Assembly: GCA_945861705.1 (NCBI GenBank)
Contig: CAMAVM010000007.1
Location: 1 to 64,000 of the forward strand
Length of the DNA: 64,000 nt
Origin: Methylomagnum ishizawai
Lineage (GTDB): Bacteria > Pseudomonadota > Gammaproteobacteria > Methylococcales > Methylomonadaceae
Direction of reading: 5' to 3'
Below, in pieces: positions 45,706 to 54,792 of the stretch. The notes beneath the pieces were generated by a model, which was not told where the DNA came from, searched no databases, and was given only the letters and a program-made list of their open reading frames with translations. Numbering within the stretch: position 1 is the stretch's first letter; each line of letters opens with the position of its first letter. The translations under genes and the position numbers were made by a program.

Positions 45706-46314
45706 TTAATGTTTTACGTCCGGCATGTCTTGGACAATCAGCACATACGGTTCGCCTAACGGTAGTTTATCTTCGGGCTTTTGGAAATACACGACCTTGC
45801 CGTAAGTTTCGTGTACGACCGGCAATAACTTGGCCGTTTCTTCCTTGGTCAAATCAGGGAAGGTGGCGCAAGCCCTGCCCACTTCGGTTTTATGGTAATG
45901 CCAGTAATGCTTTTCCTTTTCAGGCAACGAGTTGTACTGGGCCGTGCTGATGATGTACTCAAAACCAATCGGTTTGTCCTGGTCTTTCATGCCGCCTGGG
46001 AACATCAGGCAGACTAATGTACCGTCATCGTAAGCCTTGCAGTGATGATGGACAATGGCCTGCAATTTAGGGTCATCCGCACTAAAGACATCGGGTTTTA
46101 GATGCCGGATAGCCTGGATGTGCAAGTCGTTAAAACCCAAGGTATTCGGGTGTTCAGTTTGCCTGGGGTTCATGGTGGTATTGTATTTAGGCTGACCTGA
46201 AACAGGCATCGCAGCATGGTTATGCGCCGACTCTACTGTAGAGGTTGCCGCCGTTGTCGCGCAACCGCTGGCTAATGCCAGTAAAGCGCTGACGAATAAT
46301 AATCTTAATTTCAT
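45706..46314 (-). CDS. DUF1264 (oil-body-associated-protein-like) lipoprotein
   Basis: A 202-residue protein with a lipoprotein signal (LLALASGCATT). The DUF1264 domain carries HHHCKAYDDGTLVCLMFP, IGFEYIIS, KHYWHYHKTE and YGKVVYFQ stretches. The family is known from plant oil-body proteins and bacterial lipoproteins of unknown function; the clustered His residues suggest metal binding. It has its own sigma-54 promoter at 46386-46402, divergent from the activator gene, and so belongs to the sulfide-responsive set. Confidence 0.85.
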   Translation of the reverse strand: MKLRLLFVSALLALASGCATTAATSTVESAHNHAAMPVSGQPKYNTTMNPRQTEHPNTLGFNDLHIQAIRHLKPDVFSADDPKLQAIVHHHCKAYDDGTLVCLMFPGGMKDQDKPIGFEYIISTAQYNSLPEKEKHYWHYHKTEVGRACATFPDLTKEETAKLLPVVHETYGKVVYFQKPEDKLPLGEPYVLIVQDMPDVKH

Positions 46315-46385
46315 TTGGATCCTCCCAAAAAGTGTGTAATTGTTGTTATGACGAGCCAGAATTATTGACTGTCATTAATTACTAA

Positions 46386-46402
46386 GCTAAAATCGTGCCA
46401 AC
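46386..46402 (-). promoter_or_regulatory. Sigma-54 (-24/-12) promoter of the DUF1264 gene
   Basis: Minus-strand TTGGCACGATTTTAGCT has GG-N10-GC spacing. The -24 TTGGCACG matches consensus perfectly, and the -12 has TAGCT in place of TTGCW. It is ~70-90 bases from the ATG at 46314. UAS palindromes lie beyond it at 46478-46504. Confidence 0.8.
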
Positions 46403-46477
46403 ATAATATAATGCGCGTTACCTATCTGTTTTTTATAGAGTATTTATATAGTTTCAATAATAGTTGTACAAATTGTA

Positions 46478-46504
46478 TGTTTCATATATTGTTCCAATGA
46501 AACT
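46478..46504. promoter_or_regulatory. Enhancer palindrome TGTTTCAT...ATGAAAC between fisR-like gene and DUF1264 gene
   Basis: TGTTTCAT (46478-46485) and ATGAAAC (46497-46503) are inverted half-sites, and TGTTCCAATGAAACT (46490-46504) is itself a near-palindrome differing by two bases from the site at 42453. An extra GTTTCAA is at 46451. They lie ~80-100 bases from the sigma-54 promoter and just ahead of the activator gene. Confidence 0.75.
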
Positions 46505-46528
46505 TAAATATGGCTCAGTGAGACGATT

Positions 46529-47893
46529 ATGAAACAAACAAGACAGGCGGAGACATTTTGTAGGCACCATACCGAATGGTTGGGGCAGTTCGATAACGCG
46601 ACGCTGTTATCGACAATGCTTAATCTTTGTAAATCATCAGCCCTATACATTGTCGATAAAAATCAACAAGTGCTTTACTGGAGCTTAGGGTTGGAAATAC
46701 TATCAGGCTTACGACAGGAGGACGTGGTTGGTAAAACGTGTCTGCAAGAATGCGCCATTGTTGATGCCAGTGGCGATGAAGGACGGCTTATAAGGCTATC
46801 CCAAGCGAATGGTGGCACTATCGAACTAAGAAAAATAGCCCAGGTTTTAAATGATAAGTCCGGGATATTTGCTGGCGGCATAGGCTTGCTCGCCGCACCC
46901 TCAGAATCAGCATCAACTGTTTTTTTGCCCAAAGCACCGAGTACATTAAAGCAAAACTTCCACGGCCTCTTAAGCCGTTCACCGGCTATGCAGGATGTTT
47001 TCCAGATTATCCAAAATGCCGCAGAAACAGAAGCCACCGTGCTGGTTAGGGGGGAAAGCGGTTCCGGCAAGGAACTGGTTGCCAAAGCCATCCACACATT
47101 GAGTTCGCGCCGTACGGCACCTTTTTTGGCGATCAATTGCGCGGCATTATCCAGCAACCTGCTGGAAAGCGAATTATTCGGCCATGTGCGCGGGGCTTTC
47201 ACGGGCGCGATAAAAGACCACGACGGCTTATTTCAACGCGCCAACGGCGGGACATTGTTTTTGGATGAAGTGGCAGAACTGCCATTGGAATTACAGGCCA
47301 AATTGCTCAGGGTATTACAGGAAAGGAACTATATCCCGGTAGGCGGAAACCGTAGCATTGACGTGGATGTCAGGATTGTTGCGGCAACTCACCGCTCATT
47401 AAGGGAAGAAGTGAAAAACGGGCATTTCCGCGAAGATTTGATGTACAGGTTGCGGGTCGTCCCCATTTTCCTGCCACCGCTCAGGGAACGCAGGGAAGAT
47501 ATTAGCCTGCTGATTTGGCATTTCATTGACCAGCACAATGACCAACGGGTTCGTATAATCGAAAAAATCGACCCTGATGCGATGCGTGTGCTGCTTGACT
47601 ACCGATGGTCTGGTAATATCAGGGAACTCCACAATGTCGTGGAATACGCCTTTGCTGTGGGGAGGGGCGCGACTTTGCGCTTATCGGAACTACCCCCCGA
47701 ATTCAGGGAACCAAAATCACAAGGGTTCACGTATTCACCCCATAAGGTAGCTGCCAAATTAAATCCCGAAGATGAGGAATCCGCTATCAAACAAGCCCTG
47801 GAGCAAAGCCGTGGCAAAGCGGGCGAAGCCGCGAATCTTTTGGGCATGAGCCGGGCGACTTTTTGGCGCAAGCGGAAACATTATGGAATTTGA
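46529..47893 (+). CDS. Sigma-54-dependent activator, FisR-like sulfide/polysulfide sensor
   Basis: A 454-residue enhancer-binding protein. The N-terminal PAS-like sensor (residues ~30-120) contains cysteines at 11, 34, 71 and 75 (GKTCLQEC). The AAA+ domain has Walker A GESGSGKE (~175), the sigma-54 contact loop GAFTGA (222-227) and Walker B LFLDE (~243). A Fis-type HTH ([17 protein letters not shown]) ends the protein. FisR proteins sense sulfane sulfur through their cysteines and switch on sqr and persulfide dioxygenase genes. The location and shared UAS sites support that here; the exact sensing cysteines are inferred. Confidence 0.88.
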   Translation: MKQTRQAETFCRHHTEWLGQFDNATLLSTMLNLCKSSALYIVDKNQQVLYWSLGLEILSGLRQEDVVGKTCLQECAIVDASGDEGRLIRLSQANGGTIELRKIAQVLNDKSGIFAGGIGLLAAPSESASTVFLPKAPSTLKQNFHGLLSRSPAMQDVFQIIQNAAETEATVLVRGESGSGKELVAKAIHTLSSRRTAPFLAINCAALSSNLLESELFGHVRGAFTGAIKDHDGLFQRANGGTLFLDEVAELPLELQAKLLRVLQERNYIPVGGNRSIDVDVRIVAATHRSLREEVKNGHFREDLMYRLRVVPIFLPPLRERREDISLLIWHFIDQHNDQRVRIIEKIDPDAMRVLLDYRWSGNIRELHNVVEYAFAVGRGATLRLSELPPEFREPKSQGFTYSPHKVAAKLNPEDEESAIKQALEQSRGKAGEAANLLGMSRATFWRKRKHYGI

Positions 47894-47922
47894 TTTGCTC
47901 ATAGTTACCTAAAGATGTAATG

Positions 47923-49347
47923 CTATTGATTTTCGTTTAATTCACTGTTGTGCAAAGAATAAGTGAAATAAACGATTAAGCCGATAACCAGCCAAATCAC
48001 AAAGCGTAGCCAGGTGAGGGCGGGTAAAAATAGCATGAGACCACCGCAAGACAACATGCCCAATACGGGAAATAATGGGCTAAATGGTGAACGAAACGGT
48101 CTGGGCAACTCCGGTTGGGTGATGCGTAAAATGATTACGCCCAGGCAGACGAAGGCAAAAGCTGCCAATGTACCAATGTTGACTAACTCGGCGAGATCAC
48201 CCAGCGGCATTAATCCTGCTATCAGCGACATAATAATGCCGCACAGCACAATAATACGCACAGGTGTTTGGGTGGTTGGGTTGACCTTGCTGAAAAACGC
48301 TGACAGCAAACCATCACGCGACATGGCGAAGACAATACGCGTTAAGCCATAGTACAGTACCAGCATTACAGTGGTTAATCCTGAAATCACGCCTGTAGAA
48401 ATCAGGGCAGAAGCCCAATTAAAACCAATTAAGCTGAGGGCATGAGCGACGGGCGATTCAACGTTGAGCTGGGAATAATGCACAACGCCGGTCAGCAAAC
48501 CGGCAACCAGGATATAAACCACCGTGCAAAACACCAATGAGGTGATAATACCAAAGGGCAAATCGCGTTGCGGATTTTTGGCTTCCTCAGCCGCCGTCGA
48601 AACCGCATCAAAGCCGACGTAAGCAAAAAATACCATGGAAGCCCCAGCCAACACGCCTGTCGTCTTGCCGTCGGGCAGGGTCTGAAACCAGCCGAATGGC
48701 ATAAACGGCTGCCAGTTTTCTGGGTGTACGTTAAATACCGCAACACCTATAAAAATGCTGATAGTAATCAATTTAACGCACACCATCGCATTATTGGCTT
48801 TGGCGCTTTGTTTTACACCGATGATAAGCAAGCCCATCAATATCAAGATGATAAGGCTTGCTGGTAGATTGATGATGCCGCCCAGCTTGGGGGCTTTGGT
48901 CAAGGCTTCTGGCAAAGGTATGGCTATTGCTGATAAGGCTTTGTTCAGATAGCTAGCCCAGCCATTTGCGACCGCAGCGACCGCTATGCCGTATTCCAGT
49001 AGTAAATCCCAACCGATAATGAAGGCGAACAGCTCGCCAAATGCCGCGTAAGTGTAGCCATAAGCACTGCCGCAACCGCCGATGGCTGCGGATAGTTCGG
49101 CATAAGATAAGGCTGCAAAGATACACGCAAACCCCGCAATGATGAACGATAACACGACGGCAGGCCCAGCTTGGGTAGCGGCGGCAATGCCCGTCAACAC
49201 GAAAATACCTGTGCCGATGATGGCACCTACGCCGAGGAAAGTCAGATCCCAGGCGGACAAGCAGCGATTAAGACTTTGCTCGGATTCATCGTAAGACTGA
49301 ACTCGTTTGGTGCGAAATATTGGTAGTGCCATAGCGGTTGGTTTCAT
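47923..49347 (-). CDS. Amino acid permease, APC superfamily (cationic amino acid transporter-like)
   Basis: A 474-residue inner-membrane transporter with about twelve to fourteen hydrophobic helices. The N-terminal VGAIIGTGIFVLTGIAAATQAGPAVV, shown as VGAIIGTGIFVLTG, is the APC substrate-binding signature. YAELSAAIGGCGSAYGYTYAAFGE, the FFAYVGFDAVSTAAEEAKNPQRD stretch and a long C-terminal hydrophobic end follow the CAT subfamily. The substrate is uncertain. It is convergent with the FisR-like gene and probably unrelated to sulfide. Confidence 0.88.
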   Translation of the reverse strand: MKPTAMALPIFRTKRVQSYDESEQSLNRCLSAWDLTFLGVGAIIGTGIFVLTGIAAATQAGPAVVLSFIIAGFACIFAALSYAELSAAIGGCGSAYGYTYAAFGELFAFIIGWDLLLEYGIAVAAVANGWASYLNKALSAIAIPLPEALTKAPKLGGIINLPASLIILILMGLLIIGVKQSAKANNAMVCVKLITISIFIGVAVFNVHPENWQPFMPFGWFQTLPDGKTTGVLAGASMVFFAYVGFDAVSTAAEEAKNPQRDLPFGIITSLVFCTVVYILVAGLLTGVVHYSQLNVESPVAHALSLIGFNWASALISTGVISGLTTVMLVLYYGLTRIVFAMSRDGLLSAFFSKVNPTTQTPVRIIVLCGIIMSLIAGLMPLGDLAELVNIGTLAAFAFVCLGVIILRITQPELPRPFRSPFSPLFPVLGMLSCGGLMLFLPALTWLRFVIWLVIGLIVYFTYSLHNSELNENQ

Positions 49348-49582
49348 CCTATCGACTAATTGCTTGGAAAGAACGTAGATTAACTGTTATGGAGATTATA
49401 GCCTTAGGTTTTGTTGGATGGCGAAAAACAGTCCATATTTAAGTCAGCCCACTTTGGGCGACAGTATTAGGCGTGGACTTAAGCTCCAGCTAGCCTTAGA
49501 ATTGACCTCAAAGGACTAGTCTGGCTTAATGAGCAACGGTTACCTGCTCGACAAAAACATCAACCCACGAGGCTTTAACATA

Positions 49583-49963
49583 ATGAATGCAATTAAAATA
49601 CTGTTCCAATTAGTAATAATCAGTTTCGCATCAGCAAGCACGCTCGCTTACGCAGAAAACAACGAACAAGTAAAAGCGGCAATCGAGCAAACCGTCGCTA
49701 AATTAGAACAAGCCGTAGCCGCCGTGGATAAAGGCGAAGATGCCAAAGCCATTGTCGAAATGGTGCTAGAAGCCAAGCAATTACAAAAACCTATCTCCAC
49801 ATCTGATCCGAAAGTTTCAATAAAGAAAGCCCAAGGCAGCAACAAATTGGGGCAAGCACGTACCGCCCTTAACGATGGTGACCTGAAAAGTGGCGGGGAA
49901 TTGGTAAAAGGCGCATTAGCTGACTATAAAGAAGTTAAAGAAAAATATAACGCGACGCATTGA
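49583..49963 (+). CDS. Secreted alpha-helical protein (SmbP-like)
   Basis: A 126-residue protein from the ATG at 49583, which opens a signal peptide (IKILFQLVIISFASASTLAYA). The mature part is a four-helix pattern (QVKAAIEQTVAKLEQAVAAV, DAKAIVEMVLEAKQLQ, GQARTALNDGDLKSGGELV) resembling small metal-binding SmbP-type bundles, but with few histidines. Metal binding is therefore a weak suggestion. It is monocistronic. Confidence 0.6.
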   Translation: MNAIKILFQLVIISFASASTLAYAENNEQVKAAIEQTVAKLEQAVAAVDKGEDAKAIVEMVLEAKQLQKPISTSDPKVSIKKAQGSNKLGQARTALNDGDLKSGGELVKGALADYKEVKEKYNATH

Positions 49964-50085
49964 TGCGGTAAATCGAAAGTGTTTGAAAGTTGATTAAATT
50001 GATTTTTATAGTATGTTTAACAGGACATAGTGTTGAATGGCTCACCACTTTCCGAATTAATCATTGTAAAACTTGAGAATAGTTA

Positions 50086-50277
50086 ATGCCTGCAATCGAA
50101 GAAGAAGTGCCATCACCCTGCAACGATAACTGCGTTATGAACGATGATGATATTTGCATAGGTTGTTATCGATCTTTCATTGAAGTGGTGAAATGGCCGA
50201 AAGCAGATAAGGATACGCGGCTACAGTATTTGAAAAATATAGAAGAACGCCGAAAAAATTACGAAGCCCAAGGGTGA
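50086..50277 (+). CDS. DUF1289 family small cysteine protein
   Basis: A 63-residue protein with the DUF1289 cysteine pattern SPCNDNC then CIGCYRSFIEVVKWPKA. Four cysteines probably bind a metal or iron-sulfur centre. The family is widespread in proteobacteria with no agreed function. Length and motif are complete. Confidence 0.85.
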   Translation: MPAIEEEVPSPCNDNCVMNDDDICIGCYRSFIEVVKWPKADKDTRLQYLKNIEERRKNYEAQG

Positions 50278-50343
50278 GGGTAGTTAGCCTAACAGCCGTT
50301 ATAGTTAAAGATAAGGGCTTAACCGATGACAAAACGTCAGCTG

Positions 50344-50982
50344 TTACGCCCTGTTAAACCATTGATATAAAGCCATAAAAGTATCATTTGCTGCGGCTAT
50401 TACCTCAGGTATTTGGTTACTATCATCCGCAAATTGGCTGCCCATGAAAGCTTGGAAGCTTTTCCATTCAAAGCCAACATTCTCCCCATAGCACGTGTAA
50501 TAATTCAATTTATCGACAATGGCATCACCAAAATGCTCCTTGAGCTGTTTGGAAATTATCCGACCACCTAAAACCGATCCTTCCAGCACATAAAACGCAC
50601 CCATTTGCCGAGCAAATGAAGAGAGTTGTGGTAATTCGGCACAGCGACGAATCTTCGCTATTTCTGCTTCAGTTTCGCCGAATGTGGCTATGTCTCTTGC
50701 TAACAAGCCAGTTTTTACTTTATGACCTAATACCAATTGGTGAGCTTCAGCAAGGTCATCAAACAGCATCGGTTCAAGCGCAGCATGAAAGCCATAAAAC
50801 AAGCACAGCAATTGCTTATATTCCGGCATTGCGTAATCTGGCGAGAACAGCCTAATAAAACTGTTAGTGCGTTCTAATTGCCTATGGGCAGTAGCGGTTT
50901 CTGCCTTAAGCAGGGACATAATCAGCGGCGGTTGTTCTCCCCTAGCTGTTTCATGGGTACGAACGCTTTGATTTAGGTTCAT
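50344..50982 (-). CDS. Biliverdin-producing haem oxygenase
   Basis: A 212-residue haem oxygenase from the ATG at 50982; a longer upstream frame lacks family similarity. The proximal haem His is in ETATAHRQLE (His33), and the distal helix GAFYVLEGSVLGGRIISKQL near residue 125 has the family glycines. It opens haem to biliverdin, CO and Fe. It is most like bacterial BphO/HemO enzymes. No phytochrome is adjacent, but a bilin-reductase-like gene lies 5 kb away at 55996, so the biliverdin may feed a reduced bilin (inference). Confidence 0.88.
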   Translation of the reverse strand: MNLNQSVRTHETARGEQPPLIMSLLKAETATAHRQLERTNSFIRLFSPDYAMPEYKQLLCLFYGFHAALEPMLFDDLAEAHQLVLGHKVKTGLLARDIATFGETEAEIAKIRRCAELPQLSSFARQMGAFYVLEGSVLGGRIISKQLKEHFGDAIVDKLNYYTCYGENVGFEWKSFQAFMGSQFADDSNQIPEVIAAANDTFMALYQWFNRA

Positions 50983-51318
50983 GTTGTAATTATTGGTTGA
51001 ATTTTTAGAGATTCTCTTATAAGGCTTTTTGGCAATGTGAGGGTGTGGAAGCCACATAAAATAATGAAAACACATGCAGTAATGGTTTAAGGTTAGACGA
51101 TTATCCAATCTTTGCAAAAATATAAAAATAGCAGGCAGTACGATAAAATTTTTGTTTGGTTGGTAAAATAGAAGTTATAAGTCTACCCTTCACGGGTACT
51201 GTAGCCCTATCTTGTGAATCGTAGTGATTGCCTTTTAACATAAAAGAGTTGTTTCTGTGAAAAACCAGTGTGATATTCAAAAAACACCTATTTTGCGAGA
51301 TTTACGGACGGTATTCTC
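50983..51318. other. Divergent intergenic region of the haem oxygenase and PAS-LuxR genes
   Basis: About 335 A/T-rich bases with no supported gene. A TACCC/GGGTA hairpin near 51185 is the only structure of note. Promoters for both genes should be here. Confidence 0.4.
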
Positions 51319-52761
51319 ATGAACCCAAAGACATACGAATTTAACCCCCTGCTAGAAGAAGAGTTACGGACGAGAGCCGAGGCGCAATTCGCACTCGCTG
51401 AAGCCTCAAATAAGCCGGTCTGGGTTCACGTTGCAACGGAACTCTTGAACGAACTACATGTACAGCAAAAAGAACTGCAAATGCAATACCAGGAATTACT
51501 GCGGACGCAGGCAGCTCTTGAAGTCTCGCATAGCTATTATGTCGAACTGTACGATTTTGCCCCAGTGGGCTATCTCACGCTCAACGCAAAAGGCATGATT
51601 GCTAAAATTAATCTAACCGCTGCCAAATTGCTCGGAATGGATCGTAAGCTGCTTATCAATCGACGTTTTGAGCAGTTTGTTGCTGATGATTATAAAGCGC
51701 ATTGGCAGCAATATTGTCTTCACGCAATGCAAGAAGAGGGAAATAAATATTGTGAACTGGCACTCCACAATAAAGGCAGCACCGCCCTATACGTCCGTCT
51801 TGATTGCATGTGTATTAACTCGGTTGATGCGGGTATCCAAATGCGCGTTATGCTCTCTGACATTACCCAAAACAAGCAAGCAGAGGAAAAACAGCGTATT
51901 GCGGCGGTAGCGTTTGAAACCCAGGATGGCATTATAGTGACCGATGCAAACAAGCTCATCTTGCAAGTGAACCAAGCATTTAGCCGCATTACGGGTTATA
52001 GCGCCGAAGCTGCAATAGGTAAGCCCCCAGCTTTGCTCAATTCTGATCTGCACGACGAAGACTTTTATCGGGCGTTGTGGGCATCGGTTGCAAACAATGG
52101 TTATTGGCAAGGTGAAATCTGGACGAAGCAAAAGAATGGCGAAGTATTCCCAATTTGGCTGACCATCACCGCCGTTACCGATGCAGAAGACTTGATTACG
52201 CATTTTGTAGGCGCATTTACCGACATCACCGCTCAGAAGCAAGCTGAGAGAATCTTGCTTGATGCTCGTGAACGCTTGGAAAATCAAGTTGTTACAAACA
52301 AAGAAGAGCTTCAAAAGGTTAAGACAGAAACGGTGGAGGTTAATTCTGCGCTTAATATTCTCCTTAAACACCGAGAAACGGATAAATCTGAAGCCCAAAT
52401 TGCGCTCTCACAAGGCGTTGCAGAAACCATCTTACCGTTCCTGAAGTTATTGAAAGCGGCGGATACTGGTCGGATTCAATCCACTCGGCTTGTCGATATT
52501 ATTGAAAACAATCTCAATCAGCTAACGAAATCATTTGGGTCGGCTGAAAATAATCTCCCTTCCGTGTACCTGCAATTAACCCGCGTCGAGATTCAGGTGG
52601 CATCATTAGTTAGACAGGGACTATCCACAAAAGCAATTGCTACGACCTTAAATCTATCTTCAGAAACCATAAACAACCACAGAAAGCATATCCGCAAGAA
52701 ATTAAAATTGGATGGTAAAGCCAATAACCTGCACAGCTATTTGCTGTCGTTGACTGAATAA
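51319..52761 (+). CDS. PAS-PAS LuxR-type transcription regulator
   Basis: A 480-residue cytoplasmic regulator. PAS 1 (residues ~75-185) begins DFAPVGYLTLNAKGMI. PAS 2 (~195-315) has GIIVTDANKLILQVNQAFSRITGYS and a following PAC segment. A coiled coil (~315-370) and then a LuxR/GerE helix-turn-helix (SLVRQGLSTKAIATTLNLSS, ETINNHRKHIRKKLKL) complete it. No kinase domain is present, so it should bind DNA and respond directly to a ligand or redox/light state through PAS. It is upstream of, and may control, the kinase/bilin cluster; which cofactor the PAS domains hold is unknown. Confidence 0.85.
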   Translation: MNPKTYEFNPLLEEELRTRAEAQFALAEASNKPVWVHVATELLNELHVQQKELQMQYQELLRTQAALEVSHSYYVELYDFAPVGYLTLNAKGMIAKINLTAAKLLGMDRKLLINRRFEQFVADDYKAHWQQYCLHAMQEEGNKYCELALHNKGSTALYVRLDCMCINSVDAGIQMRVMLSDITQNKQAEEKQRIAAVAFETQDGIIVTDANKLILQVNQAFSRITGYSAEAAIGKPPALLNSDLHDEDFYRALWASVANNGYWQGEIWTKQKNGEVFPIWLTITAVTDAEDLITHFVGAFTDITAQKQAERILLDARERLENQVVTNKEELQKVKTETVEVNSALNILLKHRETDKSEAQIALSQGVAETILPFLKLLKAADTGRIQSTRLVDIIENNLNQLTKSFGSAENNLPSVYLQLTRVEIQVASLVRQGLSTKAIATTLNLSSETINNHRKHIRKKLKLDGKANNLHSYLLSLTE

Positions 52762-52889
52762 GCAACACAAGGCAGTCCAACGTTTTTTTGAGTTCACCCT
52801 CCTAAGTAAGCGGTAAAAAATCATGCCGCCGCTAAAACCCAGTCTCGTCATTCTGCTTGCCTAATTTAATATATAGCCCGATAGAATTC

Positions 52890-53093
52890 ATGATGGCAGG
52901 CATGTTGCAAGGTGTATTTTCCACGATTAGTGGGCATGACTTAAGTTGCTTACAAGTGAGTTATGAAAGCACTGGCACTGAGACCAGTGAATTTCTGATT
53001 AGCGCCAAGGCTCGAATTGATTCCTTCGAACAATCCGGTTTCGCGCAAGAGTTAACTCCCGATGAAGCATTGGCAAGACTGCGCTTTACCTGA
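52890..53093 (+). CDS. Short V4R-domain-like protein, possibly a remnant
   Basis: A 67-residue protein (ATG at 52890, no clear ribosome site; a TTG at 52857 would add 11 residues). MMAGMLQGVFSTISGHDLSCLQVSYESTGTETSEFLIS, quoted in parts as MMAGMLQGVFSTISGHDLSC and YESTGTETSEFLIS, resembles the C-terminal half of V4R (4-vinyl reductase) domains. The N-terminal half is absent, and no coding trace of it was found in the 128 bases before. It is either a trimmed domain or a decayed gene. V4R domains occur in tetrapyrrole-related and signalling proteins, which is notable beside a bilin reductase. It overlaps the kinase start by 32 bases. Confidence 0.45.
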   Translation: MMAGMLQGVFSTISGHDLSCLQVSYESTGTETSEFLISAKARIDSFEQSGFAQELTPDEALARLRFT

Positions 53094-54792
53094 TAACAAT
53101 CTTTTCCCGAAAGAATATACCGTACTTGAGCTTTTAAGAGAAAGCTCGACCAGCAGTGTTCTGATAGGTATCGATGAAAAAACAGGCTACAAGGTAATCA
53201 TCAAGTGTTTTAAACAACATGCGAAAGGTGCTTATTTGCGGGAAATAGGTGCCGCTTATGACATGAAACACCATCATTTGGTGCGTTGCTTAAACACCTT
53301 TCATCGGACTGACGGTGAGTCCTGCTTGGTTTATGAGTATCTTTCCGGCGGTAGTTTGTCTGATTACCTTGCAAGCCGTGGGAATCTGAGTATTGACTTG
53401 GTTTTTCGTTGCTTGCACGATATTTCAGCGGCGCTGATTTACCTACATGCGCTTAATCGTATCCATTGCGATATTAAGCCGGAAAATATTTTTTTGCGAC
53501 CTACGTCGGATGGTCAATTTGAGTATGTTTTGGGCGATTTGGGCGCCGCCTGTTTTCTGCGTGAAGCTCAAGAAGGGCATCATGTTACCGGAACGCCAGC
53601 CTATATAGCACCTGAACGAATTCGTAGCCAGTTTTTTTTTAACAGCGACTTATACAGCCTAGGTATTGTTGCTTTCGAGCTATGTACCGGTTACCGACCC
53701 TTTACAGGTAATGTTGAGGAAATTACCCAAGCAAATTTAGCCCAAATACCTTCTCTTGAAGCCATCAAATATCAACCTTTACGGGATTTGATAGATCATT
53801 TATTGACAAAATCCCCCCAAAAAAGAATTGAAACCGCCAGTTTGGCTTATGCCTATTTAAGCAAGTTGCAAAAACAATTTGTCGATGCACGTTCTGAGCA
53901 ACAGTTCACTCCGTTACAACGGCTAGAGGCTAAAGTACGGCAATTAAATTTGCCCCTGGAAGACAATGTGTTGGGGCTTAACTGTTTTCACGTGGCGGGA
54001 CGGGTGTACGTAGCTCTGACCTATGCAGCGTATACGGATATAATCGATCTACAATTTCCAAATCATGTGCTGAAAACCCTGACGAATACACATTCCATTC
54101 AGGTCACTGGCGCGGCGACACTCGTGTATGCAACGCCTACCCGTATTCAACAGCTTGATTTGAATACGATGGCTACGACGACATTGCTAGATAAAGTCAA
54201 TGGACCTAAGAATTTTCATTATCATAACAATAGGTTAGTGTTTACGGATGATTTTAATGTTTGTTATCACAACTTAAAAAATGGCACTAATTTTAGTTTT
54301 CGCTCGCCATCCTATCTTTTTGATCCAGAAATATGCCTGTTTGAAACGGAATCATTTTGTATGAGTGAAGGCTTGGCTAACGATAAGCTGGTCAAGCGCG
54401 ATGGTGCGGGTGCAGTAACGTTTAATTGGGTATTGGATGGTCCTTTGTTAGCGATGACGCGATCTAATGACATTGTCCTTGGTGTTACCTTGAATGTTAA
54501 AGACCACAATAAATATTCGATCTGGCGTTTGAACGAGACCGAGGAAGCAAAAAAAACCATATTATCCGATCAAATCAAACAAATCAGTTGTATTGGTAAT
54601 GCGGTATATTGGCTAACGCAAGAGACCAAGTTATATTGTTGTGGTGTAGACTTACAACAAAAATTGCTCGGAAATTTTACCCAAACAAGCACACATTTCG
54701 CGGTATCGTTTGACGGTTTATATACCGTGATGCTGGATTTAGTAACCCGAAATCAAGCGGTAATCACACAATTCAATAACGGGGAGTCATAA
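53062..54792 (+). CDS. Serine/threonine protein kinase with long C-terminal beta-rich domain
   Basis: A 576-residue Hanks-type kinase. The nucleotide lysine is Lys48 (VIIKCF), the catalytic loop HCDIKPEN is 135-142 (Asp137, Cys in place of Arg), DLG replaces DFG at 159-161, and GTPAYIAPE is at ~177. The loop Arg is lost, so it is an RD-minus-type kinase that may not need activation-loop phosphorylation. The kinase ends near 280. From ~300 a repeated beta pattern (ALTYAAYTDIIDLQ, ATLVYATPTRIQQLDLN, YHNNRLVFTDDFNVCYH) suggests a propeller-like sensor. No membrane segment. It is tightly followed by the next gene (two-base gap). Confidence 0.85.
   Translation: MKHWQDCALPDNNLFPKEYTVLELLRESSTSSVLIGIDEKTGYKVIIKCFKQHAKGAYLREIGAAYDMKHHHLVRCLNTFHRTDGESCLVYEYLSGGSLSDYLASRGNLSIDLVFRCLHDISAALIYLHALNRIHCDIKPENIFLRPTSDGQFEYVLGDLGAACFLREAQEGHHVTGTPAYIAPERIRSQFFFNSDLYSLGIVAFELCTGYRPFTGNVEEITQANLAQIPSLEAIKYQPLRDLIDHLLTKSPQKRIETASLAYAYLSKLQKQFVDARSEQQFTPLQRLEAKVRQLNLPLEDNVLGLNCFHVAGRVYVALTYAAYTDIIDLQFPNHVLKTLTNTHSIQVTGAATLVYATPTRIQQLDLNTMATTTLLDKVNGPKNFHYHNNRLVFTDDFNVCYHNLKNGTNFSFRSPSYLFDPEICLFETESFCMSEGLANDKLVKRDGAGAVTFNWVLDGPLLAMTRSNDIVLGVTLNVKDHNKYSIWRLNETEEAKKTILSDQIKQISCIGNAVYWLTQETKLYCCGVDLQQKLLGNFTQTSTHFAVSFDGLYTVMLDLVTRNQAVITQFNNGES

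Noticed and set aside
50344-50982. Phytochrome operon around the haem oxygenase
   Set aside because: No GAF-PHY photosensor is encoded nearby; the only bilin-related neighbour is the reductase-like gene.
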